44,054 nt of DNA from UBA6398 sp963660485 (lineage in GTDB: Bacteria > Bacteroidota > Bacteroidia > Bacteroidales > Bacteroidaceae): assembly GCA_963660485.1 (NCBI GenBank), contig CAVKYH010000019.1, positions 1 to 44,054 on the forward strand, in the 5' to 3' direction. Shown piece by piece: positions 26,198 through 34,799 of this stretch. The notes beneath the pieces are model-generated. The model saw only the letters and a program-made list of their open reading frames with translations, made no database searches and had not been told where the DNA came from. The position numbers were made by a program, and so were the translations under genes. The first letter of the stretch is position 1; each line of letters starts with the position of its first letter.

Positions 26198-26641
26198 TCA
26201 TTTTCGCTTTGTTGCGAAAAAACTTTTCATTATTTTCGCACATTCCTCTGCAAGTATTCCTCCGCAAACCTGTGTCTTGGGGTGGAGAGGCGAGGGAGAG
26301 AGTAGGGAATACCCACGTTTTTCGTCGGGCGCGCCATATACTATGCGCGAAATCTGCGACCAGCCCAACGCTCCCGCACACATGAAACACGGCTCCACGG
26401 TTACGTAGAGCGTGCAGTCGGTAAGATATTTTCCGCCAAGGTAGTTTGCCGCCGCAGTAATGGCTTGCATTTCGGCATGAGCCGTTACATCGTTGAGAGT
26501 TTCGGTGAGATTATGTCCGCGACCAATCACCCGGTCTTTGCAAACTATCACCGCACCCACCGGAACCTCGTCTTCTTCGGCAGCTTTGAGCGCCTCGTCG
26601 ATTGCAAGGCGCATGAATTTTTCGTCATCAATTGTTGTCAT
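26198..26641 (-). CDS. tadA: tRNA-specific adenosine deaminase
   Basis: TadA deaminates A34 to inosine in the anticodon of tRNA-Arg(ACG). From the ATG at 26639-26641 it is 147 residues, of normal length. The zinc site is clear: His55 and Glu57 in TAHAEMQA, and Cys85 and Cys88 in EPCFMCAGAL. GAPDEKRGY and the C-terminal GGILAEECAKIMKSFF also match the family. The frame is open upstream, but those residues do not resemble TadA. A TAACTTTG box ends only 5 bases before the start codon, implying a leaderless or nearly leaderless mRNA. Confidence 0.93.
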   Translation of the reverse strand: MTTIDDEKFMRLAIDEALKAAEEDEVPVGAVIVCKDRVIGRGHNLTETLNDVTAHAEMQAITAAANYLGGKYLTDCTLYVTVEPCFMCAGALGWSQISRIVYGAPDEKRGYSLLSPSPLHPKTQVCGGILAEECAKIMKSFFATKRK

Positions 26642-26646
26642 GTCGG

Positions 26647-26654
26647 CAAAGTTA
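26647..26654 (-). promoter_or_regulatory. -7 box for tadA, immediately before the start codon
   Basis: TAACTTTG on the minus strand. The expected transcription start is at or within a few bases of the tadA ATG. Confidence 0.5.
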
Positions 26655-26686
26655 GTGATTTTCACCGTATGCCTGCAAAAAACAGC

Positions 26687-26694
26687 TAACTTTG
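26687..26694 (+). promoter_or_regulatory. -7 box for the second MATE gene
   Basis: TAACTTTG on the plus strand, 25 bases before the ATG at 26720. It is identical to, and diverges from, the tadA box 33 bases away. Confidence 0.5.
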
Positions 26695-26719
26695 CACCTT
26701 TGAAAAATTGTATGCTTGT

Positions 26720-28054
26720 ATGAAAAGCAAACCGGTATATGTTCGCCACACTTTGCGCGAGATTATGCGCATAGCCGCCCCTGCGGTGGTTTCCAATATA
26801 TCCGTGCCGCTTCTTTCGCTTGTGGATACAGCCATAACGGGACATCTCGGGTCGCAGCTCTATCTTGGGGCGATTGCTGTGGGCGGCATGATTTTCAATG
26901 TGCTATATTGGGTGATGGGCTTCCTGAGAATGGGGACCAGCGGGCTGACAGCGCAGGCTTTCGGGCGTAAAGATGCGTGCGATATATCGTTGCAGCTTGC
27001 CCGCGCCCTGTTTCTCGCGCTCGGCATAGGCTTGGCGTTTGTATTGCTTAGCCCGTTGGTGAGCCGATTGGCCTTTCTGCTTGTGAGTTGTCCGGAAGGC
27101 GTGGAAATTCCGGCGCAGACATATTTTTGCATCTGCATTCTAGGCGCGCCCGCAGTGCTCGGTATTTATGCTTTCTCGGGTTGGTTTCTCGGAATGCAAA
27201 ACTCCGCTTGGCCTATGGCGGTAGCTGTGGTGCAAAATGTGGCTAATCTTGTGGCCAGTATGCTGTTGGTGTTCGTTTTTCATCTGAAAATAGAAGGCGT
27301 GGCTGCGGGCACGGTGATAGGAGAATACGTGGGGTTTGCGCTATGCTGCGTGGTATGGGCGCGGAAATACGCCAAAAATCTTCCGAAGCCCAACAAAAAA
27401 GAGATATTTAACCGCCGCGAATTTGCAAGGTTCTTCAATGTAAACCGCGATATCTTTCTCCGCACACTGCTGCACGTTACCGTGATGTCTTACTTCACCG
27501 TTGCCGGCGCGAGAATGAACGCCACGGTTCTGGCAGCCAATGCCCTGCTCATGCAACTGTTTGTGATTTTTTCGTATATAAGCGACGGCTTTGCGTTCTC
27601 GGCAGAAGCACTTTCGGGAAAGTATATCGGCGCGCGCGACAGCCTTTCGTTTGGCAGGACAATACGTGTGCTTGCCGTGTTGTGCTGTGGAGTGGCTGTG
27701 ATATTCAGTGCGGCATATTTTATAGGCGGTAAATTTTTCCTTGCAATGCTTACCGATGTGGCAGAAACAGTCAATGCGGCCGCTATGTACCTGCCGTTTG
27801 CGGCATTAATCCCAATAGTTTCGTTTACAGCCTTTCTGATGGACGGAATATTTGTCGGTGCCACAGCTTCACGGCTTATGCTCGTTTCGGCAGCGGTAAG
27901 CGCGGGAATGTTTTTCGTCGTGTTTTTCACGCTTCACGACACCTTGGGAAACACAGCCCTCTGGATAGCTTTTCTTGCCTTTTTGCTTTCCCGTTCATCG
28001 GTTATGGCATCTCTTTATCCCCATATGCGGCGCAGAGCATTCGGCGGTGTGTGA
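26720..28054 (+). CDS. MATE-family efflux transporter, DinF-like (second)
   Basis: A 444-residue membrane protein from the ATG at 26720; an ATG at 26708 adds four residues and lies closer to the -7 box. Twelve hydrophobic segments are apparent. LREIMRIAAPAVVSNISVPLLSLVDTAITGHLG (read in pieces) and GTSGLTAQAFGRKD near residue 72 are the DinF-subfamily features, and SDGFAFSAEALSGKYIGARD opens the second half. Substrates of DinF-like MATEs are poorly known; E. coli DinF is linked to oxidative and bile-salt stress. It has its own promoter, divergent from tadA, and is not closely related to the MATE at 24022. Confidence 0.9.
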   Translation: MKSKPVYVRHTLREIMRIAAPAVVSNISVPLLSLVDTAITGHLGSQLYLGAIAVGGMIFNVLYWVMGFLRMGTSGLTAQAFGRKDACDISLQLARALFLALGIGLAFVLLSPLVSRLAFLLVSCPEGVEIPAQTYFCICILGAPAVLGIYAFSGWFLGMQNSAWPMAVAVVQNVANLVASMLLVFVFHLKIEGVAAGTVIGEYVGFALCCVVWARKYAKNLPKPNKKEIFNRREFARFFNVNRDIFLRTLLHVTVMSYFTVAGARMNATVLAANALLMQLFVIFSYISDGFAFSAEALSGKYIGARDSLSFGRTIRVLAVLCCGVAVIFSAAYFIGGKFFLAMLTDVAETVNAAAMYLPFAALIPIVSFTAFLMDGIFVGATASRLMLVSAAVSAGMFFVVFFTLHDTLGNTALWIAFLAFLLSRSSVMASLYPHMRRRAFGGV

Positions 28055-28330
28055 AATATATGGAGTATTGGTGTGGCAATAAAGATTTTTGTGTAATGCG
28101 AGTGCTCCTTTGACGTGTCTGAAGAAAGCCGACGGTTCAAACTCTTTGGGAGTAAACATCTGTTCTCTGCAACGAACGGTTTCTCTTCCCGTGTCAGCAA
28201 GTTGCAGACAAACTTACAACACACGAAATTGTCCTCCGTTACAATGATTGCCCTTGCTAAACAAAAATTATAATGCACAGATAATTAAAAATGATATATC
28301 CCCAAAATGTTATAAGACATTTTAGGGATA
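28055..28330. other. Non-coding gap with a possible short gene relic
   Basis: On the minus strand a frame with codon choice that looks coding runs from about 28240 to 28170 (EDNFVCCKFVCNLLTREEKPF) and seems to continue, after a frame change, as MFTPKEFEPSAFFRHVKGAL from 28192 downwards. I recognise no family. It may be a remnant of a lost gene or chance. Nothing else is visible before the terminator at 28331. Confidence 0.25.
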
Positions 28331-28381
28331 AAAAAGAACAGCCCTTGTCCTTCCTTTGTATTGGTCGGAAACAAGGGCTGC
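28331..28381 (-). terminator. Terminator of the TonB-dependent receptor-lipoprotein unit
   Basis: On the minus strand, CAGCCCTTGT (28380-28371) pairs with ACAAGGGCTG (28348-28339), followed by TTCTTTTTT. It begins 28 bases past the lipoprotein stop codon. Confidence 0.85.
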
Positions 28382-28408
28382 TCAGAAATATTGTAACGGT
28401 ATGATAGA

Positions 28409-29893
28409 TCAATAAACCGTATTCTGCGGGTCGAAGTTGGTCCAGCCGTCCAACCAATTGTCGCTTGCGTCGCGGAAAGCTCCGATATATCCTCCATTGC
28501 CGTCGGAAAGCATGACAGAAGGACAGTAATTTTGTCCCGTTCCTTTGGGATCTGTGAGATTAAGGTCGGCTTCGGCCATCTCCTTGTTCGTGGGTTCACT
28601 GAAGAAGAAAGTGTGGGAATACGAAACCTTGGTGCGGTCTTCCGTCTTCGTCGCATAATCATAAAGATAATCCGCGTATTCCTTATTCTTGTCAGTACCG
28701 ATAACACCCATGCCGGCAAAGATGATGTTCTTCAGGCTGAATTCGCCATTCTTGGCATACTTCACAGTATTACCTTTCTCTCCGTCCACGATAAGACCGA
28801 TGGGGTATCCTACAGCCAAAGTGTTCTCAACATTCAGCTTGCTGCTGCGGCGAATCTGCATGGCAGACTGGAAAAGTCCCAGCTTGGAACCGTTGTCAGG
28901 GAATACGCTGCCGGCAGTGATGTAGTTGGAGGTGTTGCTGAAGTCGCTGTTCTTAGCCGTGCGCGGACCAATGAACGTGATGTTCTTGAAAGTGGCGGTA
29001 GTGAACGGCGTGGTCTCTGCACCGCTGGCATTGTTGTCGCTCTCGAAACCATTGCTCTGCGAAGTATCGGCAATGCGCGGGTCGCGAATAGAAAGCCCGT
29101 ACTGCACCGTGCCGCTGAAACCGTTGTCGGTGTCGAACTCATCGTCCCAGCCTTTGTAGGCTACCAGATATTTGCAATTCACCGTGCCGCCGAACCATTC
29201 GTAGGAGTCGTCATTGGAGTAGGAAACCTGCAAATGGTCTACGGTTGTACCGCTACCTACCGAACCGAATGTGATGCCGTTGATTTCCTTGTCTGTATCG
29301 AACGGATAGCCGGCAAACTCAACACGGATGTACTGGTAGATACCCGAATTGTCTGCATCGTTGTTGCCTCCGTGTATGGTTGACGGGCCGCCTTCAATCT
29401 GTTGTGTGCCTTGGTTGTTGCGTGCCTTTCCGCAGATGATGAGTCCGCCCCAGTCGCCCGGACAGCGCTGTCCGGCAGGTTGTGCCGAAGTCATTATTAT
29501 AGGAGCATTTTTCGTTCCTTTCATCTCTACGTAACCGCCCGGTTCAACGATAAGTGCCGCCTTTGTCTGCTTGTCGCCCTTGATAATAGTGCCGGCAGGG
29601 ATGCGCAGCTTTGCTCCGGCATCAACATATATCCAGCCCTTCAGCGTGTAGGTGCCGCGTTCCAGAGTAACATCACCCGTGAAGTGGAAGTTTTGTGTGC
29701 CGTTGCCCAGTTCTGTGCCTTTGTTGAACAGAATGCCATTGCTGTAGGCTACATTCCCCTTGTAGGTTACCTCGGGGTCTGTCTTTCCCGGAGTGGGATC
29801 ATCATCTGAAGAACAAGAACTCATCGTAACGGACATTACCAGGGTAGCACCCATCATAAGAGCTTGTCCCCATTTCTTTAATTCAATTTTCAT
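28409..29893 (-). CDS. Beta-helix-like surface lipoprotein partnered with a TonB-dependent receptor
   Basis: A 494-residue lipoprotein starting at the ATG at 29891-29893; the signal ends in MSSC followed by SSDDD, and acidic residues at this place favour surface export in Bacteroidota. The body (about 50-490) is rich in Gly, Asn and short beta stretches: AGTIIKGDKQTKAALIVEPGG, GTKNAPIIMTSAQPAGQR, GDWGGLIICGKA, and YIRVEFAGYPFD, as expected for a right-handed beta-helix. It is not SusD-like. Genes of this type often accompany a non-SusC TonB-dependent receptor, as here, 32 bases downstream of one. A role in capturing substrate for the receptor is inferred; the Pho-like promoter upstream suggests phosphate or an organophosphate. 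Confidence 0.75.
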   Translation of the reverse strand: MKIELKKWGQALMMGATLVMSVTMSSCSSDDDPTPGKTDPEVTYKGNVAYSNGILFNKGTELGNGTQNFHFTGDVTLERGTYTLKGWIYVDAGAKLRIPAGTIIKGDKQTKAALIVEPGGYVEMKGTKNAPIIMTSAQPAGQRCPGDWGGLIICGKARNNQGTQQIEGGPSTIHGGNNDADNSGIYQYIRVEFAGYPFDTDKEINGITFGSVGSGTTVDHLQVSYSNDDSYEWFGGTVNCKYLVAYKGWDDEFDTDNGFSGTVQYGLSIRDPRIADTSQSNGFESDNNASGAETTPFTTATFKNITFIGPRTAKNSDFSNTSNYITAGSVFPDNGSKLGLFQSAMQIRRSSKLNVENTLAVGYPIGLIVDGEKGNTVKYAKNGEFSLKNIIFAGMGVIGTDKNKEYADYLYDYATKTEDRTKVSYSHTFFFSEPTNKEMAEADLNLTDPKGTGQNYCPSVMLSDGNGGYIGAFRDASDNWLDGWTNFDPQNTVY

Positions 29894-29925
29894 TCTTTCT
29901 GCTGTTTGATTAAACATTGATATGA

Positions 29926-32742
29926 TTAGAAACTATAACCTATTGTCATGTTGAAGTTACGTCCCGGACGGTAACTGCGAGTTACTTCCTCTATGGTGCG
30001 CTGTTGACCGTTTACGGTAACATCTTCGAACTGTTTGAAGATACAACGTTCTGCCAGGACATCGCGCATGGAGGCTTTCAGTTCCCACTTCCCGAGTTTC
30101 TTTCCGACGGACAAGTCGAGGCTGTTACGCGGCATCTCGTAGGAGTTCGGAATGTTGCGTGATGAGCCGTCTGCCCCTGTTCCGTAACGGTTGCCCACAC
30201 CGATGATACGCTTGCCCACACGGTTGTAAAGCACTGCGGCACTCCAGCCCCGTTTTACGTTGTTGTAGAAGATTCCTGTATTGATGAGATAAGGCGACTG
30301 CCCCTGCATCGGACGGTCTATATTGTTCGTTCCTGGCTCGAACTGCACCTTGCTTTTTATCAACGCTCCGTTGAAGGAGAAGGAGAAATCCTTTAGTCCG
30401 ATGAAGTCGAGATTTTTGCGTATATCGAGTTCTATTCCGTAATTGTTCGCTCCCCGTGCGTTCATAAAGGAGTAAACGAGGTCGGTGCCTCCCGTTACAG
30501 TATAAGTCCATTCTATCGGGTTCTTGAAATGCTTATAGAAAAATGCCACCGAAATCTGTTCGCCTGCCGACGGATACCATTCGTACCGCAGGTCGAAATT
30601 GTCGATGTAGGCCGGTTTTAGGTCATAGTTTCCCATGACGTTGCTGCCCAGTTCGAAATCATAGTATACGGAGGTGGACAGTTCGCGGAACTCCGGACGG
30701 TTGACGGATCTGCCGTATGCGGCACGCAGCTGATGCTTGTCATTCAGTTTGTAGGTCAAGTTTGCCGAAGGGAAAATATCATTGTTGTCGTAAGTCGTGC
30801 TCTTCAGACTCTCCACAAACTGTCGGGTGTTCATCCGCAGCACCTGACGGTTGTATTCGTATCGTGCACCGGCATAGATATTGAAAGCCCCGACCGGCAG
30901 GTTGATACCCATGTAGCCGGCAAGTTGTGTCTGGTCGCCCTCGTAATTGTTCAGGAAGTTCACTTCTTCGTAGAGATACAACTTGTCTGGGCCGTAATTG
31001 GCATCGGTGAGCACTTCTCTTTGTACGTTATCCGAGAACAGGAATCCCTCCGGCAGCGTGTTGTCCGGTTGCCAGCCATATTGGAACTGCCGTGTGCGGT
31101 AGGTGCGTGTGCGATACTCCCCATATGCTCCGGCTTTCAGTGTCGGTTCGAAGTTTTCGAAATGGAAATTCTTCCGGTAGTTGCTTCCTGCGGAAACGAT
31201 GTGTTCGTCGAGCTGAGTAAACTCACGGCTTATCCGATATATCCCCATCTTCTGTTCCGTACGGTCGGTACGTTCTATCAGACGGCGGTCGGGCATGTTG
31301 CGGTTGGCGTAGGCATAGCCGACGCTCCAGTCTATCCGGTCATCTGTGAAGGTATGCCGCCCGGTCAGTTGTGTGTTGTAGGTAGTGCGTGCGGAGTAGT
31401 AATATTCCATGTCGTTTATGTTGTCTGGCTGGGCGTTGAATCCCGTTCGCTCGGCATAGCGGTTCTTCGCTATCTGATTGAATATGTTTTTCCATTCGAA
31501 ATAGTGGCGTTTGTCTTTCGGCCGGAACGAGAGGTTGAGCATGGCTCCGAGCCTAACATCGTTGCTATATTGGTTGTCTGTGGCTTTTCTGAGGGCTACA
31601 GGCTTGTCGTTAGACGTGTCGTATGGGCCGTAAAGCGAGTTCTCCATGTCAAGCAGCGTCTTATAGGTATTGGAATAGTTCAGGGCGGCCAACAAGCCGT
31701 AAGTCTGTCCAGTCTCTCTTTTCCATGTATGATTGTAGCTCATGTTCAGTTTCATGTCGCTCATGGGATGTTTGGTGTGCAAAGTCCAGTTGTTGTTAAG
31801 CCCATTGCCGAGCACGTCAAGGCGTGGGTTGCTTCCGCTCTCATATCCAGGATAGGCGTTCAAAGAACTGTTCATGCCTGCTCTAAGCGAGCGATGGCCG
31901 CTACCGAATCCTAACCAATCCATACCGCTACCTTGCGAAGTGGTAAAACTACGGAAATGGGTGCGGTCATTGGCTCCCAGTCCTACGGAGACATTCAATC
32001 CGTTGCTTTCCGGTAGTTGCTTCGTGTTGATTAGGATAAAGCCCCCTGTGAAATCGGCGGGATATTCTGGAGCCGGGCTCTTGATGATAACCATGTTGTC
32101 GAGTTGTGAACTAGGCAGGATATCGAACGAAAAAGCCCGTGAATCGGCTTCCGAACTGGGTACAGCACCACCGTTGAGCCATACATTATTATATCGTTGC
32201 GACAGACCGCGAACCATAACGAACTTCTCGTCGATGATTGACACGCCCGGCACACGGCGTATTACTTCCGAAGCGTCCTTGTCCTGCGTGCGGGCTATCT
32301 GCTGCGCCGACACTCCCGTCTGTACCACGAGGCTGCGCTTCTGCTCCTGCACCTGCGCCGTTTCTGTATTCCGGCGTGCGACAGCCTTCACTGACACTTC
32401 GCCAAGCGTCTGCGAGTTACCTTCCATCAAAAAGTCTAAAGTGATTTCTTCCTTTTCGGGTATTTCTACGGAATCTTTAACAATAGTCTTATATCCTATA
32501 TAGCTTACAGTCATTGTATATATTCCAGCAGGAAGTTCCAATTTGTAAATTCCTGCAGTATCCGCAGTCGTACCTTTGTTGTTTTCCGATACGATGACAG
32601 TAGCACCTATCAATGGCTCATTATTTTGCTTGTCTTTGATAGTGCCTTTTACGATTCCGGCACTGGCTGACCATGCGCAGCCAAGCATCAGGATAAGGAA
32701 CAATGCAGTCTTTATACCCGATAGATTTCTACTTTTCTTCAT
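29926..32742 (-). CDS. TonB-dependent outer-membrane receptor with carboxypeptidase-like N-domain
   Basis: A 938-residue outer-membrane importer. A signal peptide (1-28) is followed by a CarboxypepD_reg-like domain (about 29-112, GIVKGTIKDKQNNEPLIGATVIV onward), a short linker (EVSVKAVARRNTETA), a plug domain (about 130-240, with IIDEKFVMVRGLSQRYNNVWLNG) and a beta-barrel ending GYSF with the terminal Phe needed for assembly. It lacks the SusC-type extensions and has no SusD neighbour. The first gene of a two-gene unit with a beta-helix-like lipoprotein, it is powered by TonB (18601). Its promoter has the same three-repeat layout as the PiT gene, so I infer phosphate control. The actual substrate is unknown. 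Confidence 0.9.
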   Translation of the reverse strand: MKKSRNLSGIKTALFLILMLGCAWSASAGIVKGTIKDKQNNEPLIGATVIVSENNKGTTADTAGIYKLELPAGIYTMTVSYIGYKTIVKDSVEIPEKEEITLDFLMEGNSQTLGEVSVKAVARRNTETAQVQEQKRSLVVQTGVSAQQIARTQDKDASEVIRRVPGVSIIDEKFVMVRGLSQRYNNVWLNGGAVPSSEADSRAFSFDILPSSQLDNMVIIKSPAPEYPADFTGGFILINTKQLPESNGLNVSVGLGANDRTHFRSFTTSQGSGMDWLGFGSGHRSLRAGMNSSLNAYPGYESGSNPRLDVLGNGLNNNWTLHTKHPMSDMKLNMSYNHTWKRETGQTYGLLAALNYSNTYKTLLDMENSLYGPYDTSNDKPVALRKATDNQYSNDVRLGAMLNLSFRPKDKRHYFEWKNIFNQIAKNRYAERTGFNAQPDNINDMEYYYSARTTYNTQLTGRHTFTDDRIDWSVGYAYANRNMPDRRLIERTDRTEQKMGIYRISREFTQLDEHIVSAGSNYRKNFHFENFEPTLKAGAYGEYRTRTYRTRQFQYGWQPDNTLPEGFLFSDNVQREVLTDANYGPDKLYLYEEVNFLNNYEGDQTQLAGYMGINLPVGAFNIYAGARYEYNRQVLRMNTRQFVESLKSTTYDNNDIFPSANLTYKLNDKHQLRAAYGRSVNRPEFRELSTSVYYDFELGSNVMGNYDLKPAYIDNFDLRYEWYPSAGEQISVAFFYKHFKNPIEWTYTVTGGTDLVYSFMNARGANNYGIELDIRKNLDFIGLKDFSFSFNGALIKSKVQFEPGTNNIDRPMQGQSPYLINTGIFYNNVKRGWSAAVLYNRVGKRIIGVGNRYGTGADGSSRNIPNSYEMPRNSLDLSVGKKLGKWELKASMRDVLAERCIFKQFEDVTVNGQQRTIEEVTRSYRPGRNFNMTIGYSF

Positions 32743-32765
32743 TTGGCTTATACTTTTTTACGCTG

Positions 32766-32821
32766 CAAAAGTATGCTGTGAAGATTTCATGCTTGTAACA
32801 TTTATATTAAGAGAATATTAA
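32766..32821 (-). promoter_or_regulatory. Pho-box-like promoter of the TonB-dependent receptor unit
   Basis: On the minus strand, TTAATA (32821-32816), TTAATA (32810-32805) and GTTACA (32799-32794) repeat every 11 bases. Then, 26 bases from the start of the third element, comes TACTTTTG (32773-32766). The spacing equals that of the PiT promoter, and TACTTTTGCAGCG is shared, as is TAAAAAAGTA just after it. No TTTG -33 element is present. Confidence 0.68.
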
Positions 32822-32918
32822 ATCATTCAAGTTTTGGATTGTTACTGTTTTGTGTCGAAACGATAGATATGTAGAAGAATTTTTCTCCTTTTTATAGGCC
32901 TTTTCCAGAGAATTTCGG

Positions 32919-32926
32919 TAATTTAG
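32919..32926 (+). promoter_or_regulatory. Weak -7 box before pyrH
   Basis: TAATTTAG differs from TAnnTTTG at one base and lies 21 bases before the pyrH ATG. Confidence 0.3.
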
Positions 32927-32947
32927 CAACGATATATTGAAACAATC

Positions 32948-33658
32948 ATGGCAAAATTCAAGAGAATTCTTCTTAAACTTAGCGGCGAGAGCCTTATGGG
33001 CGCGCAGCGTTACGGAATTGACACAAACCGTCTTAATGAATATGCGCAGCAAATCAAGTCTGCGCTTGAAAGTGGTGTAGAAATAGGAATTGTGATAGGC
33101 GGCGGAAATATATTTCGTGGGCTTAGCGGTGCGGGAAAAGGCTTCGACCGTGTAAAAGGCGACCAAATGGGAATGTGTGCAACGGTTATCAATTCGCTTG
33201 CATTGAGCAGTGCGCTCGGAGCAATAGGCGTTGACGCCCGTGTGCTTACTGCCATAAGAATGGAACCCATTGGCGAGTTCTACAACAAATGGAAAGCTAT
33301 AGAATATATGCGTCAGGGAAAAGTCGTAATCATGTCTGCCGGAACAGGTAACCCTTATTTTACAACCGATACCGGTTCGGCTTTGCGCGGAATAGAGATT
33401 GAGGCTGACGTTATGCTCAAGGGCACGCGCGTTGACGGTGTTTATACCGCCGACCCCGAGAAAGACAAAAACGCTACCAAGTTTGATGAAATCACTTTCG
33501 ATGAAGTGTACACACGAGGTCTGAAAATAATGGATCTTACTGCCACTGCTCTTTGCAAGGAGAACAACTTGCCCGTGTATGTGTTTAATATGGACGAGAA
33601 CGGAAACCTTGCGCGTGTGTTGAAAGGCGAGCCTGTTGGTACGTTTGTGCACAATTGA
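32948..33658 (+). CDS. pyrH: UMP kinase
   Basis: This cytosolic enzyme phosphorylates UMP to UDP with ATP, the step feeding UTP and CTP synthesis, and is usually regulated by GTP and UTP. The 236-residue protein starts FKRILLKLSGESLMG (3-17), has GGGNIFRG near 52-59, GDQMGMCATVINSLAL (about 72-87), and the nucleotide-binding stretch SAGTGNPYFTTDTGSALRGIEI (about 132-153), followed by KGTRVDGVYTADP. All are typical of bacterial PyrH of the amino-acid-kinase fold. It is divergent from the TonB-dependent receptor, and the lactonase gene follows after 31 bases. Confidence 0.97.
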   Translation: MAKFKRILLKLSGESLMGAQRYGIDTNRLNEYAQQIKSALESGVEIGIVIGGGNIFRGLSGAGKGFDRVKGDQMGMCATVINSLALSSALGAIGVDARVLTAIRMEPIGEFYNKWKAIEYMRQGKVVIMSAGTGNPYFTTDTGSALRGIEIEADVMLKGTRVDGVYTADPEKDKNATKFDEITFDEVYTRGLKIMDLTATALCKENNLPVYVFNMDENGNLARVLKGEPVGTFVHN

Positions 33659-33689
33659 CAGAACATATTCCTTATAAAAAGAAACTAAT

Positions 33690-34799
33690 ATGAAGATCAC
33701 TCAGATTTTAACGGTCGCAGTGTTGGCGCTGACGCTTGCAAGCTGCGGAAAAAGCGATCCCATTCCGATGTTTGTCGGAACTTATACCGGTAATGGCTCT
33801 GACGGAATTTACTCTTTCTCGTTTGACCAGGAGAGTGGCAAAGCCAAGCAGCAGCATGTAGCCAAGGTTTCAAACCCAAGCTATCTTGTGATTGCCCCCA
33901 GCGATTCGTTTATGTATTGTGTGAGCGAGGGTAAAGGCGACGAGGCTACTGTGAGCGCCTATCGCGTAGGTATGACGAGCGGCCGCATGGTGTTTCTAAA
34001 CCGTGTCTTTGCTCATGGCGACGATCCCTGTCATATCATAACCTATGCCCGCAACGCGTATGTGGCAAACTATTCTTCGGGCAGCATAAGTGTGTTTGAC
34101 ATCGAACGTGATGCCACTCTGTATGATTTGAACGAGACTTTGAAATTCAACAATGGCACCAACGTAGATTCAGTAAGGCAAAGCGAGTCCCACATTCACC
34201 AACTTGCTAAAGCTCCGGACGGACATTATATGTTTGCTGTGGATTTGGGAGGCGATTGTCTGTATAAATACGAATTGCGCCCTGTGTTCAAGGAAGCCAC
34301 TCCGTTTAAGATAGACTTGCCGCAAGGCTGTGGCCCACGCCATATAGCCTTTGCTCCCGATGCAAAACATATGTATGTGGTAACGGAGCTGAGCGACGAA
34401 GTGATAGTGTTTGACTATGATGAAACTACGGGCAATTTGGTGCAGAAACAAGTGGTTAAAGCCAGTGATGCCGGGGCTCGCGGCGGTGCAGAGGTTGAAG
34501 TAAGTCCAGACGGCAAGTATCTCTACGCAAGTGTGAGGCTCAAGAACGACGGCGTAGCCATTTTCAAGATTAATCCCGACGGAACTCTCAAAAAGACGGG
34601 CTATCAGCCAACGGGCAAACACCCGCGTATGTTCAAAATCACGCCTAATGGCAAATATCTTCTTGTAGGTTGTAAAGATGATAATGTGATTCAGGTTTAT
34701 GAACGCAATGCAGAAACGGGCGAACTCAAAAAGACAGAGAACGATATCAAGGTAGGACAACCTGCATGCATAGTTTTCGGTGAGGCTGTGCCTTGGTAA
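33690..34799 (+). CDS. Lactonase-family (6-phosphogluconolactonase-like) seven-bladed propeller lipoprotein
   Basis: A 369-residue protein of the lactonase family (PF10282 type). FVGTYTGNGSDGIYSFSFD near 30-48, HIHQLAKAPDGHYMFAVDLGGDCLYKYEL (read in pieces, about 168-196), GCGPRHIAFAPDAKHMYVVTELSDEV and GKHPRMFKITPNGKYLLVGCKDDNVI are the repeated propeller blades. Cytosolic members hydrolyse 6-phosphogluconolactone in the pentose phosphate pathway. Here residues 1-20 look like a lipoprotein signal with the lipobox LASC, so the protein is probably periplasmic or membrane-anchored and the classical role is doubtful. It is likely co-transcribed with pyrH. A hairpin terminator lies about 130 bases downstream. 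Confidence 0.85.
   Translation: MKITQILTVAVLALTLASCGKSDPIPMFVGTYTGNGSDGIYSFSFDQESGKAKQQHVAKVSNPSYLVIAPSDSFMYCVSEGKGDEATVSAYRVGMTSGRMVFLNRVFAHGDDPCHIITYARNAYVANYSSGSISVFDIERDATLYDLNETLKFNNGTNVDSVRQSESHIHQLAKAPDGHYMFAVDLGGDCLYKYELRPVFKEATPFKIDLPQGCGPRHIAFAPDAKHMYVVTELSDEVIVFDYDETTGNLVQKQVVKASDAGARGGAEVEVSPDGKYLYASVRLKNDGVAIFKINPDGTLKKTGYQPTGKHPRMFKITPNGKYLLVGCKDDNVIQVYERNAETGELKKTENDIKVGQPACIVFGEAVPW

Noticed and set aside
28409..29893. SusD-like lipoprotein
   Set aside because: It lacks the helical TPR-rich SusD character; the sequence is Gly/Asn-rich and beta-type, and the neighbouring receptor is not SusC-like.
30733..31914. Plus-strand reading frame of 393 codons opposite the TonB-dependent receptor
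   Set aside because: It is a shadow of the receptor barrel; no signal, domain or start context.
28409..32742. Recent horizontal transfer of the receptor unit
   Set aside because: Repeat families are absent here and the composition seems slightly different, but there are no integrase, tRNA or direct-repeat boundaries, and I could not compute composition.
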